Assembly: GCA_024278375.1 (NCBI GenBank)
Contig: JAJRTH010000025.1
Location: 1-41,251, forward strand
Direction: 5' to 3'
DNA from: an archaeon
GTDB taxonomy: Archaea > Thermoplasmatota > Thermoplasmata > WALJ01
DNA length: 41,251 nt
Under the pieces are notes generated by a model, which saw only the letters and a list, made by a program, of their open reading frames with translations, did no database searches and was not told the origin of the DNA. A program made the translations under genes and the position numbers. Each line of letters begins with the position of its first letter. The stretch's first letter is position 1. Below are positions 9,177-18,258 of the stretch, in pieces.

Positions 9177-9998
9177 ATGATCCTTCTGTTTGGTCTGGTA
9201 GTCGAGGGAATCGGATTTTTCTACCGGAAAAGGAAAAGGCACCTATTCAGGGCTTTCGGATGGGCATTGCTCGGCATATACTGGCCAACCCAGGCAGCGG
9301 GATTTCTGGGCATGGATGATTTAACGAACGCCTTCTTTTGCCTCGCCGCACTGCCTTTTTTCTTTTACCTGGGATACCACGAAATCCTCTCTTACAGGGC
9401 GGACGAAGACCATCACGGCCTGAAGTTCATAGCGGGAGCGGTCTTCCTCGCAGGGATGCCTTATTTCATAATAGACAGAATTCCAATAGTCGCCGGAACT
9501 CTGATCTCCATAGTTGCGGATCAGAGCATATGGCTCCTTAACCTTATGAGCGGCAACGGTTTCACCGTCGACCCGGTAAACTATTTCAATAACTCCCTGT
9601 GGTACAAAACGGATTTTGTGAACGAGATAGGTGCGCTGGTCCCCGAGGCCAACATAAGGATAGTACTAGCATGTACCGCCATCCAGAGCATTCTCATAGC
9701 CTTCGGAGTGGTGGTGGCCGCTCGCTCTCAATGGGACAGGAAAGCCAAGGCACTCCTGATAAACATCCCGACGATCTATCTATTGAATCTCCTGAGGAAC
9801 GCAGGCGTCATATATCTGACACATTACGGAATAACAGACTTCTACACGGCCCACCATGTAATAGGAAAGGGGGGAAGCCTGATAGCTTTGATAATACTTC
9901 TTTTCATAACATTCGAGATAATGCCGGAACTTTATGATGATATAGCGTCCCTTGCAAAGCTCCACGAGAGGTTCAACCGCTTGAGGAGGTCACGATAA
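9177..9998 (+). CDS. artA: Archaeosortase/exosortase family transmembrane protein (ArtA-like)
   Basis: Multi-TM protein with ACTAIQSI (Cys), NLLRNAGVIYLTHYG (Arg) and HHVIGKGGSLIAL motifs of the archaeosortase family. Track ORF begins 9120; ATG 9177, overlapping the TrmY stop region, is the more likely start. Confidence 0.85.
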   Translation: MILLFGLVVEGIGFFYRKRKRHLFRAFGWALLGIYWPTQAAGFLGMDDLTNAFFCLAALPFFFYLGYHEILSYRADEDHHGLKFIAGAVFLAGMPYFIIDRIPIVAGTLISIVADQSIWLLNLMSGNGFTVDPVNYFNNSLWYKTDFVNEIGALVPEANIRIVLACTAIQSILIAFGVVVAARSQWDRKAKALLINIPTIYLLNLLRNAGVIYLTHYGITDFYTAHHVIGKGGSLIALIILLFITFEIMPELYDDIASLAKLHERFNRLRRSR

Positions 9999-10176
9999 GC
10001 ACGACATCATCGTGCTCTTTAAGTCTTTCTGGCAGGGGGACGAACCTTCCGTTGACCTTCATAAGTGTTACCGGCGGTGGAGCTCCGAATTTCCTCGAGA
10101 GTTCCAGGCCGGTCATACCATCCTCTATTTCGACCATGCCGCAATCTTTCTCGTTTATCTTCAGCCGGATTTTCAC
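9973..10176 (-). CDS. Small ubiquitin-like beta-grasp protein (MoaD/ThiS/SAMP-like) ending in -SSSG
   Basis: 67 aa; MKIRLKINEKDCGMVEIEDGMTGLELSRKFGAPPPVTLMKVNGRFVPLPERLKEHDDVVLIVTSSSG. Confidence 0.8.
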   Translation of the reverse strand: MKIRLKINEKDCGMVEIEDGMTGLELSRKFGAPPPVTLMKVNGRFVPLPERLKEHDDVVLIVTSSSG

Positions 10177-10233
10177 GCAGGAGGATGCGCAATCTTTTTT
10201 AAGAATATCTGTTCACAAGCACGGTAACGGAAT

Positions 10234-10318
10234 GCCGAGGTGGCCCAGTCCGGCTAAGGCGGATGGCTCGAGACCATCTGGGTGCAAGCCCGCGGGAGTT
10301 CGAATCTCCCCCTCGGCG
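10234..10318 (+). tRNA. tRNA-Ser (anticodon CGA)
   Basis: GCCGAGGTGGCCCAGTCCGGCTAAGGCGGATGGCTCGAGACCATCTG..GGGAGTTCGAATCTCCCCCTCGGCG; acceptor GCCGAGG/CCTCGGC; anticodon loop CTCGAGA. Confidence 0.95.
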
Positions 10319-10327
10319 CTTCCCTTC

Positions 10328-10387
10328 GGTCAGTGCCTCGGCGCGACTTTTTGTTTTACAAAAAAGTCTGAGTCGCAAATACTGACC
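10328..10387. repeat. Nested hairpin downstream of tRNA-Ser(CGA), containing an echo of the tRNA 3' end (CCTCGGCGC at 10336-10344)
   Basis: Outer arms GGTCAGT/ACTGACC; inner GCGAC..GTCGC and ACTTTTTGTTTTACAAAAAAGT near-palindrome; CCTCGGCGC duplicates 10311-10319. Confidence 0.7.
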
Positions 10388-10470
10388 ATTGAAAGAGCTC
10401 TTGAAACAAACCCTCCTCAACAATCTCCACGCATCAAAAACTCTATAAAATATCCGGACATCGAGGATGC

Positions 10471-11637
10471 ATGGAAGAAAACGGAGGAAAAGGGCCCGGA
10501 AAAAGATTGAGGGTTCTGAATGTCGATGAGAACGAGAATCTGGCACTCTTTCGGGAAAACACGGAAGTGCTACGTGCCGGCTATGTTTATCTTGAACCGG
10601 GAAAGGAATGCGGGGAACATTCCACGGGAAAACATGAAGAGATGCTGATAGTGCTTGAAGGTGAAGGCAAGGTTATCGCGGAAAATGAGATGCACGAGGT
10701 AGGAAAAGATTCCGTGGTTTATATCCCGCCTTACACTCCCCACAATTTAAGGGCCAGCAACGGGCCGCTGAGATACATCTATGTTGTCGCTCCGGCCTTT
10801 TTCGATACGGAAAGGATTGACTGGATCGGGGTGTATAATCGGCTGGTCGCAAAAAGAATGCAGGGGATGCGTGCTGACAGGACAGAGGATCAGTGGAAGG
10901 ATCTGGCGGAGTATTACGATGAATGGTGCAGATTGACGAATTATCCCGGGAAGATACTGGACCGCGTCCTGTCATTCCTGGATAGAGATTTCAGGATTCT
11001 GGAAATCGGACCCGGAACAGGGGCATTCACCATCCCTGTTGCTGAGCATGTAAAAGAGGTCGTGGCACTGGAGCCATCCGGAGCCATGATAAATGTGCTT
11101 GAAAGGAAGATAAATGAGAAAGGTATCGACAACATCAGAATAATCAAATCCGGACTGGAAGAGGCCGAGTCGGAAAAAATCGGCAAGTTCGATATTGTAC
11201 TGGCGGCATACAGCCTCGGAGTCAGGGATTTCAGGACCGCAATCGAAAAAATGAACTCGTTTTCCGGGAAATACTGCATAATAATCGACGGGGATAGAAC
11301 CATGAACGATGGGGTCAGGACCGCCGAGAGGATATTGAGAGAAAAGCTCGGAATGGAAAGAAGGCCATATCTGCCCTATTTGTTCAAGGCAGATGCCCTG
11401 CGTCAGATGGGAATTCATGCGAATATCGAAATCGTGGACAGTAGAGCGGATGTTCCATGGGGGCTGTATATAAGAGACAGGAAAAACAGATACAGGGCCA
11501 GATGGAGGGGTGGGATTGAGGATGAGCTTCGGACGGATCTCAAAGACCGGGGTTTGCTTGTGAAAAGAGATGGGAAAACCTACATCATAAGCGACGGATG
11601 TCATGCAATGCTCTGGTGGAAAAGTCAGAAGGAATGA
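10471..11637 (+). CDS. Cupin-domain and class I SAM-dependent methyltransferase fusion protein
   Basis: N-terminal cupin (GKECGEHSTGKHEEMLIVLEGEGKVIAE..YIPPYTPHNLRAS); central Rossmann MTase motif I ILEIGPGTGAFTIPVA, VVALEPS; C-terminal small domain. Confidence 0.85.
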   Translation: MEENGGKGPGKRLRVLNVDENENLALFRENTEVLRAGYVYLEPGKECGEHSTGKHEEMLIVLEGEGKVIAENEMHEVGKDSVVYIPPYTPHNLRASNGPLRYIYVVAPAFFDTERIDWIGVYNRLVAKRMQGMRADRTEDQWKDLAEYYDEWCRLTNYPGKILDRVLSFLDRDFRILEIGPGTGAFTIPVAEHVKEVVALEPSGAMINVLERKINEKGIDNIRIIKSGLEEAESEKIGKFDIVLAAYSLGVRDFRTAIEKMNSFSGKYCIIIDGDRTMNDGVRTAERILREKLGMERRPYLPYLFKADALRQMGIHANIEIVDSRADVPWGLYIRDRKNRYRARWRGGIEDELRTDLKDRGLLVKRDGKTYIISDGCHAMLWWKSQKE

Positions 11638-11650
11638 AGGTAGATCGGAA

Positions 11651-13138
11651 TCACTCATAGCCAGGCGGTGTCTCGTTCTCATTCCAGTAATAGTATGGGC
11701 TCACAGCCTTCTGGGATGAGCTGATGTCTTTCGATACACCCGCCTGGTATGAACCGTACTTCTCCTTTATTTGCTCCTCCACGGTCTTGCTCCTGATTAT
11801 TCCCTCTTTCACATGCTTAGCCTCTATAAATTCCGAGCCCTCCATCACTGCTATGTCTCCCGCGCTCCTCACCACCCCGCCCATTTCTCTGAGCCTCAGT
11901 GTGAGGGATTTCTTCGCTCCGTCAATCTCCTTGGCCCTTTTTCTGGCCTCCTTTATTATCTCATCCACGGCCTCCTTCGTTGCATGGGGTATCCTTCTGT
12001 CCTTCACGATCTCCTGTGCCACGAACTGAGCGATCTTCTCCCTGTTCTCCTCGTTGTCCTCCATATATGTGTTCACGAATATCTCATACCCCGAGCCTAT
12101 TATCCTGGATCTGAGCGGAGAGAGAACGTTCGGAAGGTCCTGGATGTTGCATGCTCCGACAAATATGAAATCACAGGGCACATTATTGACCTTCACGCTG
12201 GCACCCGCACTCTGCGGGTTCCTTCCCACTATCGGGAATAACTTTTCCTGCATTGCCGTCAGTATGTATCTCTGCAGATGGCCCAGATGGGGAAGCTCGT
12301 CTATGAAGAGAACACCCTGATGTGCCTCATGGATTGCTCCTGTAACCACTCTCTCGTACGGTGGCGTACCAAGCTGGGGATGGCTGCCGTAAGGGTCGTG
12401 GCGAACATCTCCGAGAAGTTCGGTCTCACTGGCTCCCGTGGCGAGGACAAAGGGATTCCTGTCGAGGGGAACTATGACCTTATAGGGCCTTGAGAGACGA
12501 ATTTCCCTGCGCTTTTTCAGGGCGTTCTCATCAAGCATCCTTATCTTCTCTCCGGCATTCTCGTAAACTATGACCTTTTCGCCATCCGGGGAAGGTATCG
12601 TCCGCTCCACCCTTTTGGGTGTCGGAACGAGCTGGCTCATGGTGACTTCCACTATTCCGCTGAGCATGTCCCCGAAGGGATTGTCGCCGTACTTCTGAAT
12701 CCCGGCAACTTTTGGTTTCCCGCACCTGGGACATATCCTCTCCTGAGGAGGAGAATATTCTCCGCAGTGGGAACATCTGTATCCGAGCTCATCCGCCACA
12801 TCCGTCGGAACCTTCATCGGATCGAGAATATCACCCTGAACCTCCTCCATCATTCTCTTCTCCCTCATGACATCCTCGGCCTTCTTTATTTCCACGAACG
12901 GTTTTTCCGGATACTCCGGATTGTGCACCGCCCTTATCTCCTCTGTCGGCCGGGGAAGATGGAATGAGAGAGCCTGGGCAATCATGGACTTTCCGGTTCC
13001 GGGCGGTCCTACAAGGAGCAGATGTCTGTGCTGTTTCGCAGCTATCTTGGCAATCTCCACTGCCTTATCCTGGCCTATCACCCTCCTCAGCGGGTCGTTC
13101 GGAATGCTCACCTCTGCCGTTGTCTCGAACTCAAGCAT
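11651..13138 (-). CDS. LonB-related AAA+ ATPase with internal zinc ribbon, lacking the Lon protease domain
   Basis: 495 aa; Walker A GPPGTGKS, Walker B GVLFIDELPHL, zinc ribbon CSHCGEYSPPQERICPRCGKPK; no TM insertion and no Ser-Lys protease domain before the stop. Confidence 0.8.
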   Translation of the reverse strand: MLEFETTAEVSIPNDPLRRVIGQDKAVEIAKIAAKQHRHLLLVGPPGTGKSMIAQALSFHLPRPTEEIRAVHNPEYPEKPFVEIKKAEDVMREKRMMEEVQGDILDPMKVPTDVADELGYRCSHCGEYSPPQERICPRCGKPKVAGIQKYGDNPFGDMLSGIVEVTMSQLVPTPKRVERTIPSPDGEKVIVYENAGEKIRMLDENALKKRREIRLSRPYKVIVPLDRNPFVLATGASETELLGDVRHDPYGSHPQLGTPPYERVVTGAIHEAHQGVLFIDELPHLGHLQRYILTAMQEKLFPIVGRNPQSAGASVKVNNVPCDFIFVGACNIQDLPNVLSPLRSRIIGSGYEIFVNTYMEDNEENREKIAQFVAQEIVKDRRIPHATKEAVDEIIKEARKRAKEIDGAKKSLTLRLREMGGVVRSAGDIAVMEGSEFIEAKHVKEGIIRSKTVEEQIKEKYGSYQAGVSKDISSSQKAVSPYYYWNENETPPGYE

Positions 13139-13252
13139 AGTTCCATAGGAGCGCTCCAGAGATATAAAGGATTCTTTCGCGATTGTAGCTCGAACTGCGA
13201 CAAAACTTATATGATGTGCCCCTATCTTGGGGAAAAATATAGAGGTGATAAA

Positions 13253-14449
13253 TTGGCAAGAAATATTGTCGTTTCACAGCTCAATGAGAGGCCCATCGAA
13301 AAGCAGCCTGCGGAAATGGTGGAAAGAAAGGGAATAGGTCATCCTGATTCCGTGGCTGATGGTATTGCTGAAAATATGAGCAGGGCGCTCTCAAGGATGT
13401 ACAGGGAGCGTTATGACAGGATACTCCATCACAACACCGACGAAACGCAGATAGTGGGCGGGCAGTCACAGCCGAAGTTCGGCGGAGGGAGTGTCCTCGA
13501 ACCCATATACATACTGCTGGTGGGAAGGGCGGTCACGAATGTCAACGGTGAAAGATTGCCTTACAGATCAACCGCTTTGAAATCCGCATATGCCTATCTC
13601 AAAGAGAATTTCAGGCATCTCGATGTGGACGAGGACATAACGATGGACTGCAAGATAGGGCAGGGCTCGGTTGACCTCAGGGGAGTTTATGACACACAAA
13701 GACATCTCGCAAACGACACCTCCTTCGGTGTGGGATATGCACCTTTCAGTGAGACCGAGAGACTGGTCCTCGAGACCGAGAGATACATCAACGGAAAACT
13801 GAAGCATGAGATGCCTGCACTGGGAGAGGATGTCAAGGTGATGGGCGCCAGAATAGGCGAGAAAATAAAGCTCACCGTGGCCGTCGCAATGGTGGACAGG
13901 CATGTTAACGATCCCGACGAGTACAAGAACATAAAGGAAGAGCTTTACAACAGGCTAATGGATTACGGTACGAAGTTCACGGAAAGAGATTTCGAGATAT
14001 GCATAAACACGGCCGATGATTATGAAAAAGGGATATACTATCTCACCGTAACGGGTCTGAGCATGGAGAACGGGGACGACGGTTCGGTCGGCAGGGGAAA
14101 CAGGGTCAACGGACTTATAACTCCGTACAGACCGATGTCAATGGAGGCCGCTGCCGGAAAGAACCCGGTGACGCATGTCGGCAAGCTCTACAACCTGCTT
14201 TCAATGAAGATTGCGGAGGATATCGTAAAGGTTGCGGGCGGAGACGTCATTGAGGCAAGGGTGCGTCTGCTGTCCCAGATAGGAACGCCCATAGACGAAC
14301 CTCTCCTTGCCAGCACGGAGTTGATAATGGCCGAAGGAGTCCCGCTGGAAAAGGTGAAGAGCGAGGCGGAGGGAATAGTTGACAACTGGCTATCCCGCAT
14401 CTCCGAGCTCACGGACATGATAGTCAAAGGAGAAATCGCAGTCTTCTAA
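13253..14449 (+). CDS. mat: Archaeal-type S-adenosylmethionine synthetase
   Basis: [77 protein letters not shown] start preceded by GAGGTGAT. Track ORF start 13022 is too far upstream. Confidence 0.93.
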   Translation: MARNIVVSQLNERPIEKQPAEMVERKGIGHPDSVADGIAENMSRALSRMYRERYDRILHHNTDETQIVGGQSQPKFGGGSVLEPIYILLVGRAVTNVNGERLPYRSTALKSAYAYLKENFRHLDVDEDITMDCKIGQGSVDLRGVYDTQRHLANDTSFGVGYAPFSETERLVLETERYINGKLKHEMPALGEDVKVMGARIGEKIKLTVAVAMVDRHVNDPDEYKNIKEELYNRLMDYGTKFTERDFEICINTADDYEKGIYYLTVTGLSMENGDDGSVGRGNRVNGLITPYRPMSMEAAAGKNPVTHVGKLYNLLSMKIAEDIVKVAGGDVIEARVRLLSQIGTPIDEPLLASTELIMAEGVPLEKVKSEAEGIVDNWLSRISELTDMIVKGEIAVF

Positions 14450-14505
14450 CACCATTTATCTTTTTTTAACAGGAATCTCCTTGGAGCGAAGAAGTAAAAT
14501 ACAGA

Positions 14506-15381
14506 GTGCTATTGATGAGCATGAAGGTTCTGTACGGGACTTCCTCACCCAAACTCGGAGTCGGAGTGGCAGATGCCCTCAACACGAATGCTTTTGCGAT
14601 CGAGCACAGGGTATTTCCGGATGGAGAGCAGTATGTGAGAATACCTACAGATATCAAAGGAGAAGATGTGATATTCATCCAGTCCACCAGTTCGGATTCA
14701 GCCATTCTAGAGACATTCTTCGTTCTGGATGCTCTTCAGGAGAACGGTGCGGGAAGAATAACGGTTGTAATCCCGTATTTCGGATACGGAAGGCAGGATA
14801 AGGTTTTCATTGAAGGGGAAGCGGTGAGCGCAAGGACGATTATTAGGGTGCTGAGCAATCTTTCGGACTCGCTCATAACCGTGGATATCCACGCACCCCA
14901 TGTCTTCGAGTGGTATGGGGACAACAGCATGAACATCATCCCGTACAGGTCCATAGCGGATAAGCTCAGCGAGATGGGCATAGATTTCGTTCTTTCGCCT
15001 GATAAGGGAGCACTCCACCGCGTCAAGTCAGTGGCGGATATCATGGACATTCCTTTCGACCACCTCGACAAGACCCGTCTTTCGGGAACGGATGTTGAGA
15101 TGGTGGAGAAAAGCCTGGATGTGAGCGGAAAAAGGGTTGCAATCGTGGACGACATAATATCAACGGGAGGTACCATAGCGAGGGCATCTGAGATGCTCAA
15201 GAAATCCGGTGCGAAGGATGTCTATGCTGTCTGCACCCACGGTCTGTTTATCGGGCCGGCCATAGAGAGGCTGAAAAAAGCAACGGATGGCTTCATGTCA
15301 ACGGACACCATAGAGTCGGAGTACAGTAAAATCAGCGTGGCGGAAGAGATTGCGAGAACGCTCAGAGAGAAGATGCTTTGA
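14506..15381 (+). CDS. prs: Ribose-phosphate pyrophosphokinase
   Basis: VIPYFGYGRQDK, VDIHAPHVFEW, VAIVDDIISTGGTIARA. Start probably ATG 14521 (MKVLYGTSS). Confidence 0.92.
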   Translation: MLLMSMKVLYGTSSPKLGVGVADALNTNAFAIEHRVFPDGEQYVRIPTDIKGEDVIFIQSTSSDSAILETFFVLDALQENGAGRITVVIPYFGYGRQDKVFIEGEAVSARTIIRVLSNLSDSLITVDIHAPHVFEWYGDNSMNIIPYRSIADKLSEMGIDFVLSPDKGALHRVKSVADIMDIPFDHLDKTRLSGTDVEMVEKSLDVSGKRVAIVDDIISTGGTIARASEMLKKSGAKDVYAVCTHGLFIGPAIERLKKATDGFMSTDTIESEYSKISVAEEIARTLREKML

Positions 15382-15541
15382 ATCGATTGCTACCCCATAC
15401 ATCTTTGTTGCGGTTGAGTCTTTAATTTTCTATTTTCTACTCTTGTGTTTCAGGAAAATTATGTTGAATATATTCTCTGAATATTTTTCTGAATTTATGC
15501 CAGTTTTCTGGGTTATCAAACCATGTTCTATGCAGTTTATT

Positions 15542-15871
15542 TTATGCTACAATAACAGGTTTCCAGGTCTCGAATAGTGCTTCATCTTTTCGATCGTAAA
15601 TAGTCTCACATATATTCCAAGAAATAAATGCATATGTTTCATATCTAATTAGTTCATCCTCATTTTTAAACGATTCTTTATAATTTTTTGTATACTTCGG
15701 ATTTCTAAATTTTGGATATTGTACCCCCAACTTTAGGAGCTCAAGGTATAGATCATCTAAATCAGCATATATTTTTTCTCTTTTTGAATAGTAATATGTA
15801 TATAACGAGAGTATTAACGCGAAACCTGAAAACGCCCCTATTATAATGTTTATTAATGTATTTTCATCCAT
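15542..15871 (-). CDS. Hypothetical protein with one N-terminal TM helix
   Basis: 109 aa; MDENTLINIIIGAFSGFALILSLYTYYYSKREKIYADLDDLYLELLKLG. Confidence 0.6.
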   Translation of the reverse strand: MDENTLINIIIGAFSGFALILSLYTYYYSKREKIYADLDDLYLELLKLGVQYPKFRNPKYTKNYKESFKNEDELIRYETYAFISWNICETIYDRKDEALFETWKPVIVA

Positions 15872-15882
15872 TAGCTCGCCCC

Positions 15883-16512
15883 CTATATCAATTCTACAGT
15901 AGAAGGTATGCTATTAATGAATGAATTTAATAGAGAATCATTTTCGTCTCGGCCATATACTTCTTTATAAATCTGGATGATAATCTTTTTAATAGACTTT
16001 CCTGGTATCTTACCATCATTCTATTCTGGCAATATCATTAATAACATCTCTGTAGGCGCGCCACCACCTATGGGTGGTAAAATGTATCTTAAATTTTTCA
16101 TTATTTTTGCACCGTGTCTCTTGTAAAACGCAACTCTTTTTTTTCTTTGTTCTTTGTTATCTCCATACTCGGGATTTTCTACCTCGAGTATTAGATATCT
16201 ATCTTTTACTTTTAGGATATCAAAAATATTTTCTAGGAACTTCGTACCTATGCCTTTATTTCTATAATTTTTCTTAACGGCCATATAATCAAATAGGATA
16301 AATTCTGTATTTTTTAAAGGCCAAAACAAAGCCATAAAAACAACTTCGTTCTCCAGACGCCCTATAAATAGCCTGTAGTAGCCACTTTCTATCCTCGTTT
16401 TTATAGTAGCGATGCTGTGTCTTTCATTCGGGGGGAATGACTCGATGTATATCTTAATCGCGTCTTCAAAGTCTTTATGGTTCGTATCATTGTTTTCATA
16501 AAACTTCACCAT
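15883..16512 (-). CDS. GNAT family N-acetyltransferase; annotated ORF stops at TAG 16021-16023 but the frame continues as protein-like sequence to TAG 15883-15885
   Basis: Acetyl-CoA motif region KKNYRNKGIGTKFLENIF; after TAG: NDGKIPGKSIKKIIIQIYKEVYGRDENDSLLNSFINSIPSTVELI. Confidence 0.65.
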
Positions 16513-16640
16513 AAATCACCCTCCTTAATGTTTGTCACATTTATAGAATTAAAGAATATTCTATTCATATCTTCTTGTTTTTCACTTCGATTTGAAGGCG
16601 TGTTTGAATTATTTTGCATATTCATCATTTGCTTATTCAT
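16506..16640 (-). CDS. Small Asn-rich ORF upstream of and overlapping the GNAT start
   Basis: MNKQMMNMQNNSNTPSNRSEKQEDMNRIFFNSINVTNIKEGDLW; preceded by AAAGGAG; below the ORF track cutoff. Confidence 0.35.
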   Translation of the reverse strand: MNKQMMNMQNNSNTPSNRSEKQEDMNRIFFNSINVTNIKEGDLW

Positions 16641-16788
16641 ATTTATTTCTCCTTTTTCTAGGCTTTGTTGTTATGAGATTTTCTGGAGCTTTTATGTTCC
16701 CAATGTTGGGTGTTTATATGCCACATATCCCTCTTTGGTTTTTAAATTTTTGTACTTTCCTATGATTGTTAACAAAAACATCTTGCCT

Positions 16789-17655
16789 TTAGTTATTTTT
16801 TTCATTCATACTCTCAATCACTTCTTCAGTAAAAACCCTCATGTTTCTCCTTATCGGCACCCATTCGAAATACGGGTTCTCAGCCCTTACTTTATCGGTA
16901 ATCTCCTTCGGGTCATGGAACTGCATGAGCTCTTTTTCGGGTAATTCGATTTCAGGCGGAAATATCTTGTCCGTGGTCAGGACCGCGATGAAATCTATCC
17001 CGGATTTTTCTGCGGCAACGGAGAGCGCGTACGTTCCGACCTTGTTTATGAGCATGTCTCTGTATATCGCATCCGCCCCCACAAGAACAGCATCCACTTC
17101 GCCTTTCGCAGCCATGGATATTCCATAGGCATCGGTGACAACCCTCACATCTTTTCCTTTTTTTGCAAGTCTTTCTGCCATTGCGGTGCCTTCAAGCATG
17201 GGTCTGCTCTCCATGACATAAATTTCCCCATCAAAGTAGGAGAGCGCAGATTCCACCGCAGAGCTTGAGCTTATGGTGAGCGCCCTTCTCATCCCCTTTT
17301 CTTTCAGATATTCCCCGGCCTTCTTTCCGGCATCCTCGTTTTTCTTTTTCATCTCCTCCATAAATTCCCGTACATTCCCCCCGCTCATGAATCTGTTTAT
17401 GCAGTTGAAAAGGAGCGCCATTGGTCTGTGGGCGGAGAGAATCTCTATCAGCATACTTTTCAGCTCTTCACGGGAAACTCCGGAGGAGAGTGCATTTTCT
17501 ATGAGCTCACATGTCTCAATGGTTATTCTCATGGAGCCTGAGCTATTGTCGGTTTTTATGCTCTGGAAAAGTTCATACAATGGGGCTTTCACAAAAGGAG
17601 AGATACAGACGGAGATTAAAATTCTTTCCCAAGATGAGAGAAATAATAAAATCAT
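16789..17655 (-). CDS. eIF2B alpha/ribose-1,5-bisphosphate isomerase family protein
   Basis: ALTISSSSAVESAL, VMESRPMLEGTAMAERLAKKG, VLVGADAIYRDMLINKVGTYALSVAAEKSG. True start possibly internal. Confidence 0.85.
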   Translation of the reverse strand: MILLFLSSWERILISVCISPFVKAPLYELFQSIKTDNSSGSMRITIETCELIENALSSGVSREELKSMLIEILSAHRPMALLFNCINRFMSGGNVREFMEEMKKKNEDAGKKAGEYLKEKGMRRALTISSSSAVESALSYFDGEIYVMESRPMLEGTAMAERLAKKGKDVRVVTDAYGISMAAKGEVDAVLVGADAIYRDMLINKVGTYALSVAAEKSGIDFIAVLTTDKIFPPEIELPEKELMQFHDPKEITDKVRAENPYFEWVPIRRNMRVFTEEVIESMNEKNN

Positions 17656-17687
17656 AAAAGGTTTTATTTATGTGTGCCTTTCCAGAC

Positions 17688-18158
17688 TCAGATTATCCAG
17701 CATCCCAGTATCACGCCGGCGGCTATGAGAAGACCTGCCCTGACAATCTTATCCAGTTCTTTTCTCAGTATTCCTGCAAGCATGAGAAATCCGGCTATGA
17801 AGAACAGTCCGAGATCCGTTAGAATGTTGCCCACAGCATTCAATGTGACGCCGAAGGCTTGGTCATCTGCTATTTTTCTCGAATCGTCCGGTGGATTGCT
17901 GCCATAATTGGTCGTCAGAGGGGCCACATGCACCAGTATCATACCCAGTAGTATCAGTATGACCCCCATCACGACAAGATTGGTAAGGGTACTGGGCTTT
18001 ACCATCCCTTCGAAGGCGCTCCTTCTTGGTTGGGGGGGATAAGGGTGCACATAGGGGGCATAGTGTCCCTGAGGCGGCTGCTGCGCCGGAGCTTGAGGCT
18101 GTGCCGGAGCTTGAGGCTGATTCCATTGCTGCTGATTCTCCTGAGGATTCGTTTCCAT
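17688..18158 (-). CDS. Hypothetical membrane protein with Pro/Gln-rich N-terminus
   Basis: 156 aa; [16 protein letters not shown] then three predicted TM helices. Confidence 0.7.
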   Translation of the reverse strand: METNPQENQQQWNQPQAPAQPQAPAQQPPQGHYAPYVHPYPPQPRRSAFEGMVKPSTLTNLVVMGVILILLGMILVHVAPLTTNYGSNPPDDSRKIADDQAFGVTLNAVGNILTDLGLFFIAGFLMLAGILRKELDKIVRAGLLIAAGVILGCWII

Positions 18159-18258
18159 GATCTCACCGCCTGACTTATGTCCTCTATTGTATATAAGATT
18201 TTCCTACGAACTCCGCAAAACATTTTTTATACATGAAGCATGGCCTTCTGTGATACAT

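Noticed and set aside
10199-10546. Minus-strand ORF 10199-10546
   Set aside because: Runs antisense through tRNA-Ser(CGA) and into the cupin-MTase gene; no coding signature.
14466-14705. Small ORFs around the prs start (14481-14801 +, 14466-14705 -) as extra genes
   Set aside because: Overlap the confident prs CDS in other frames without recognisable features.
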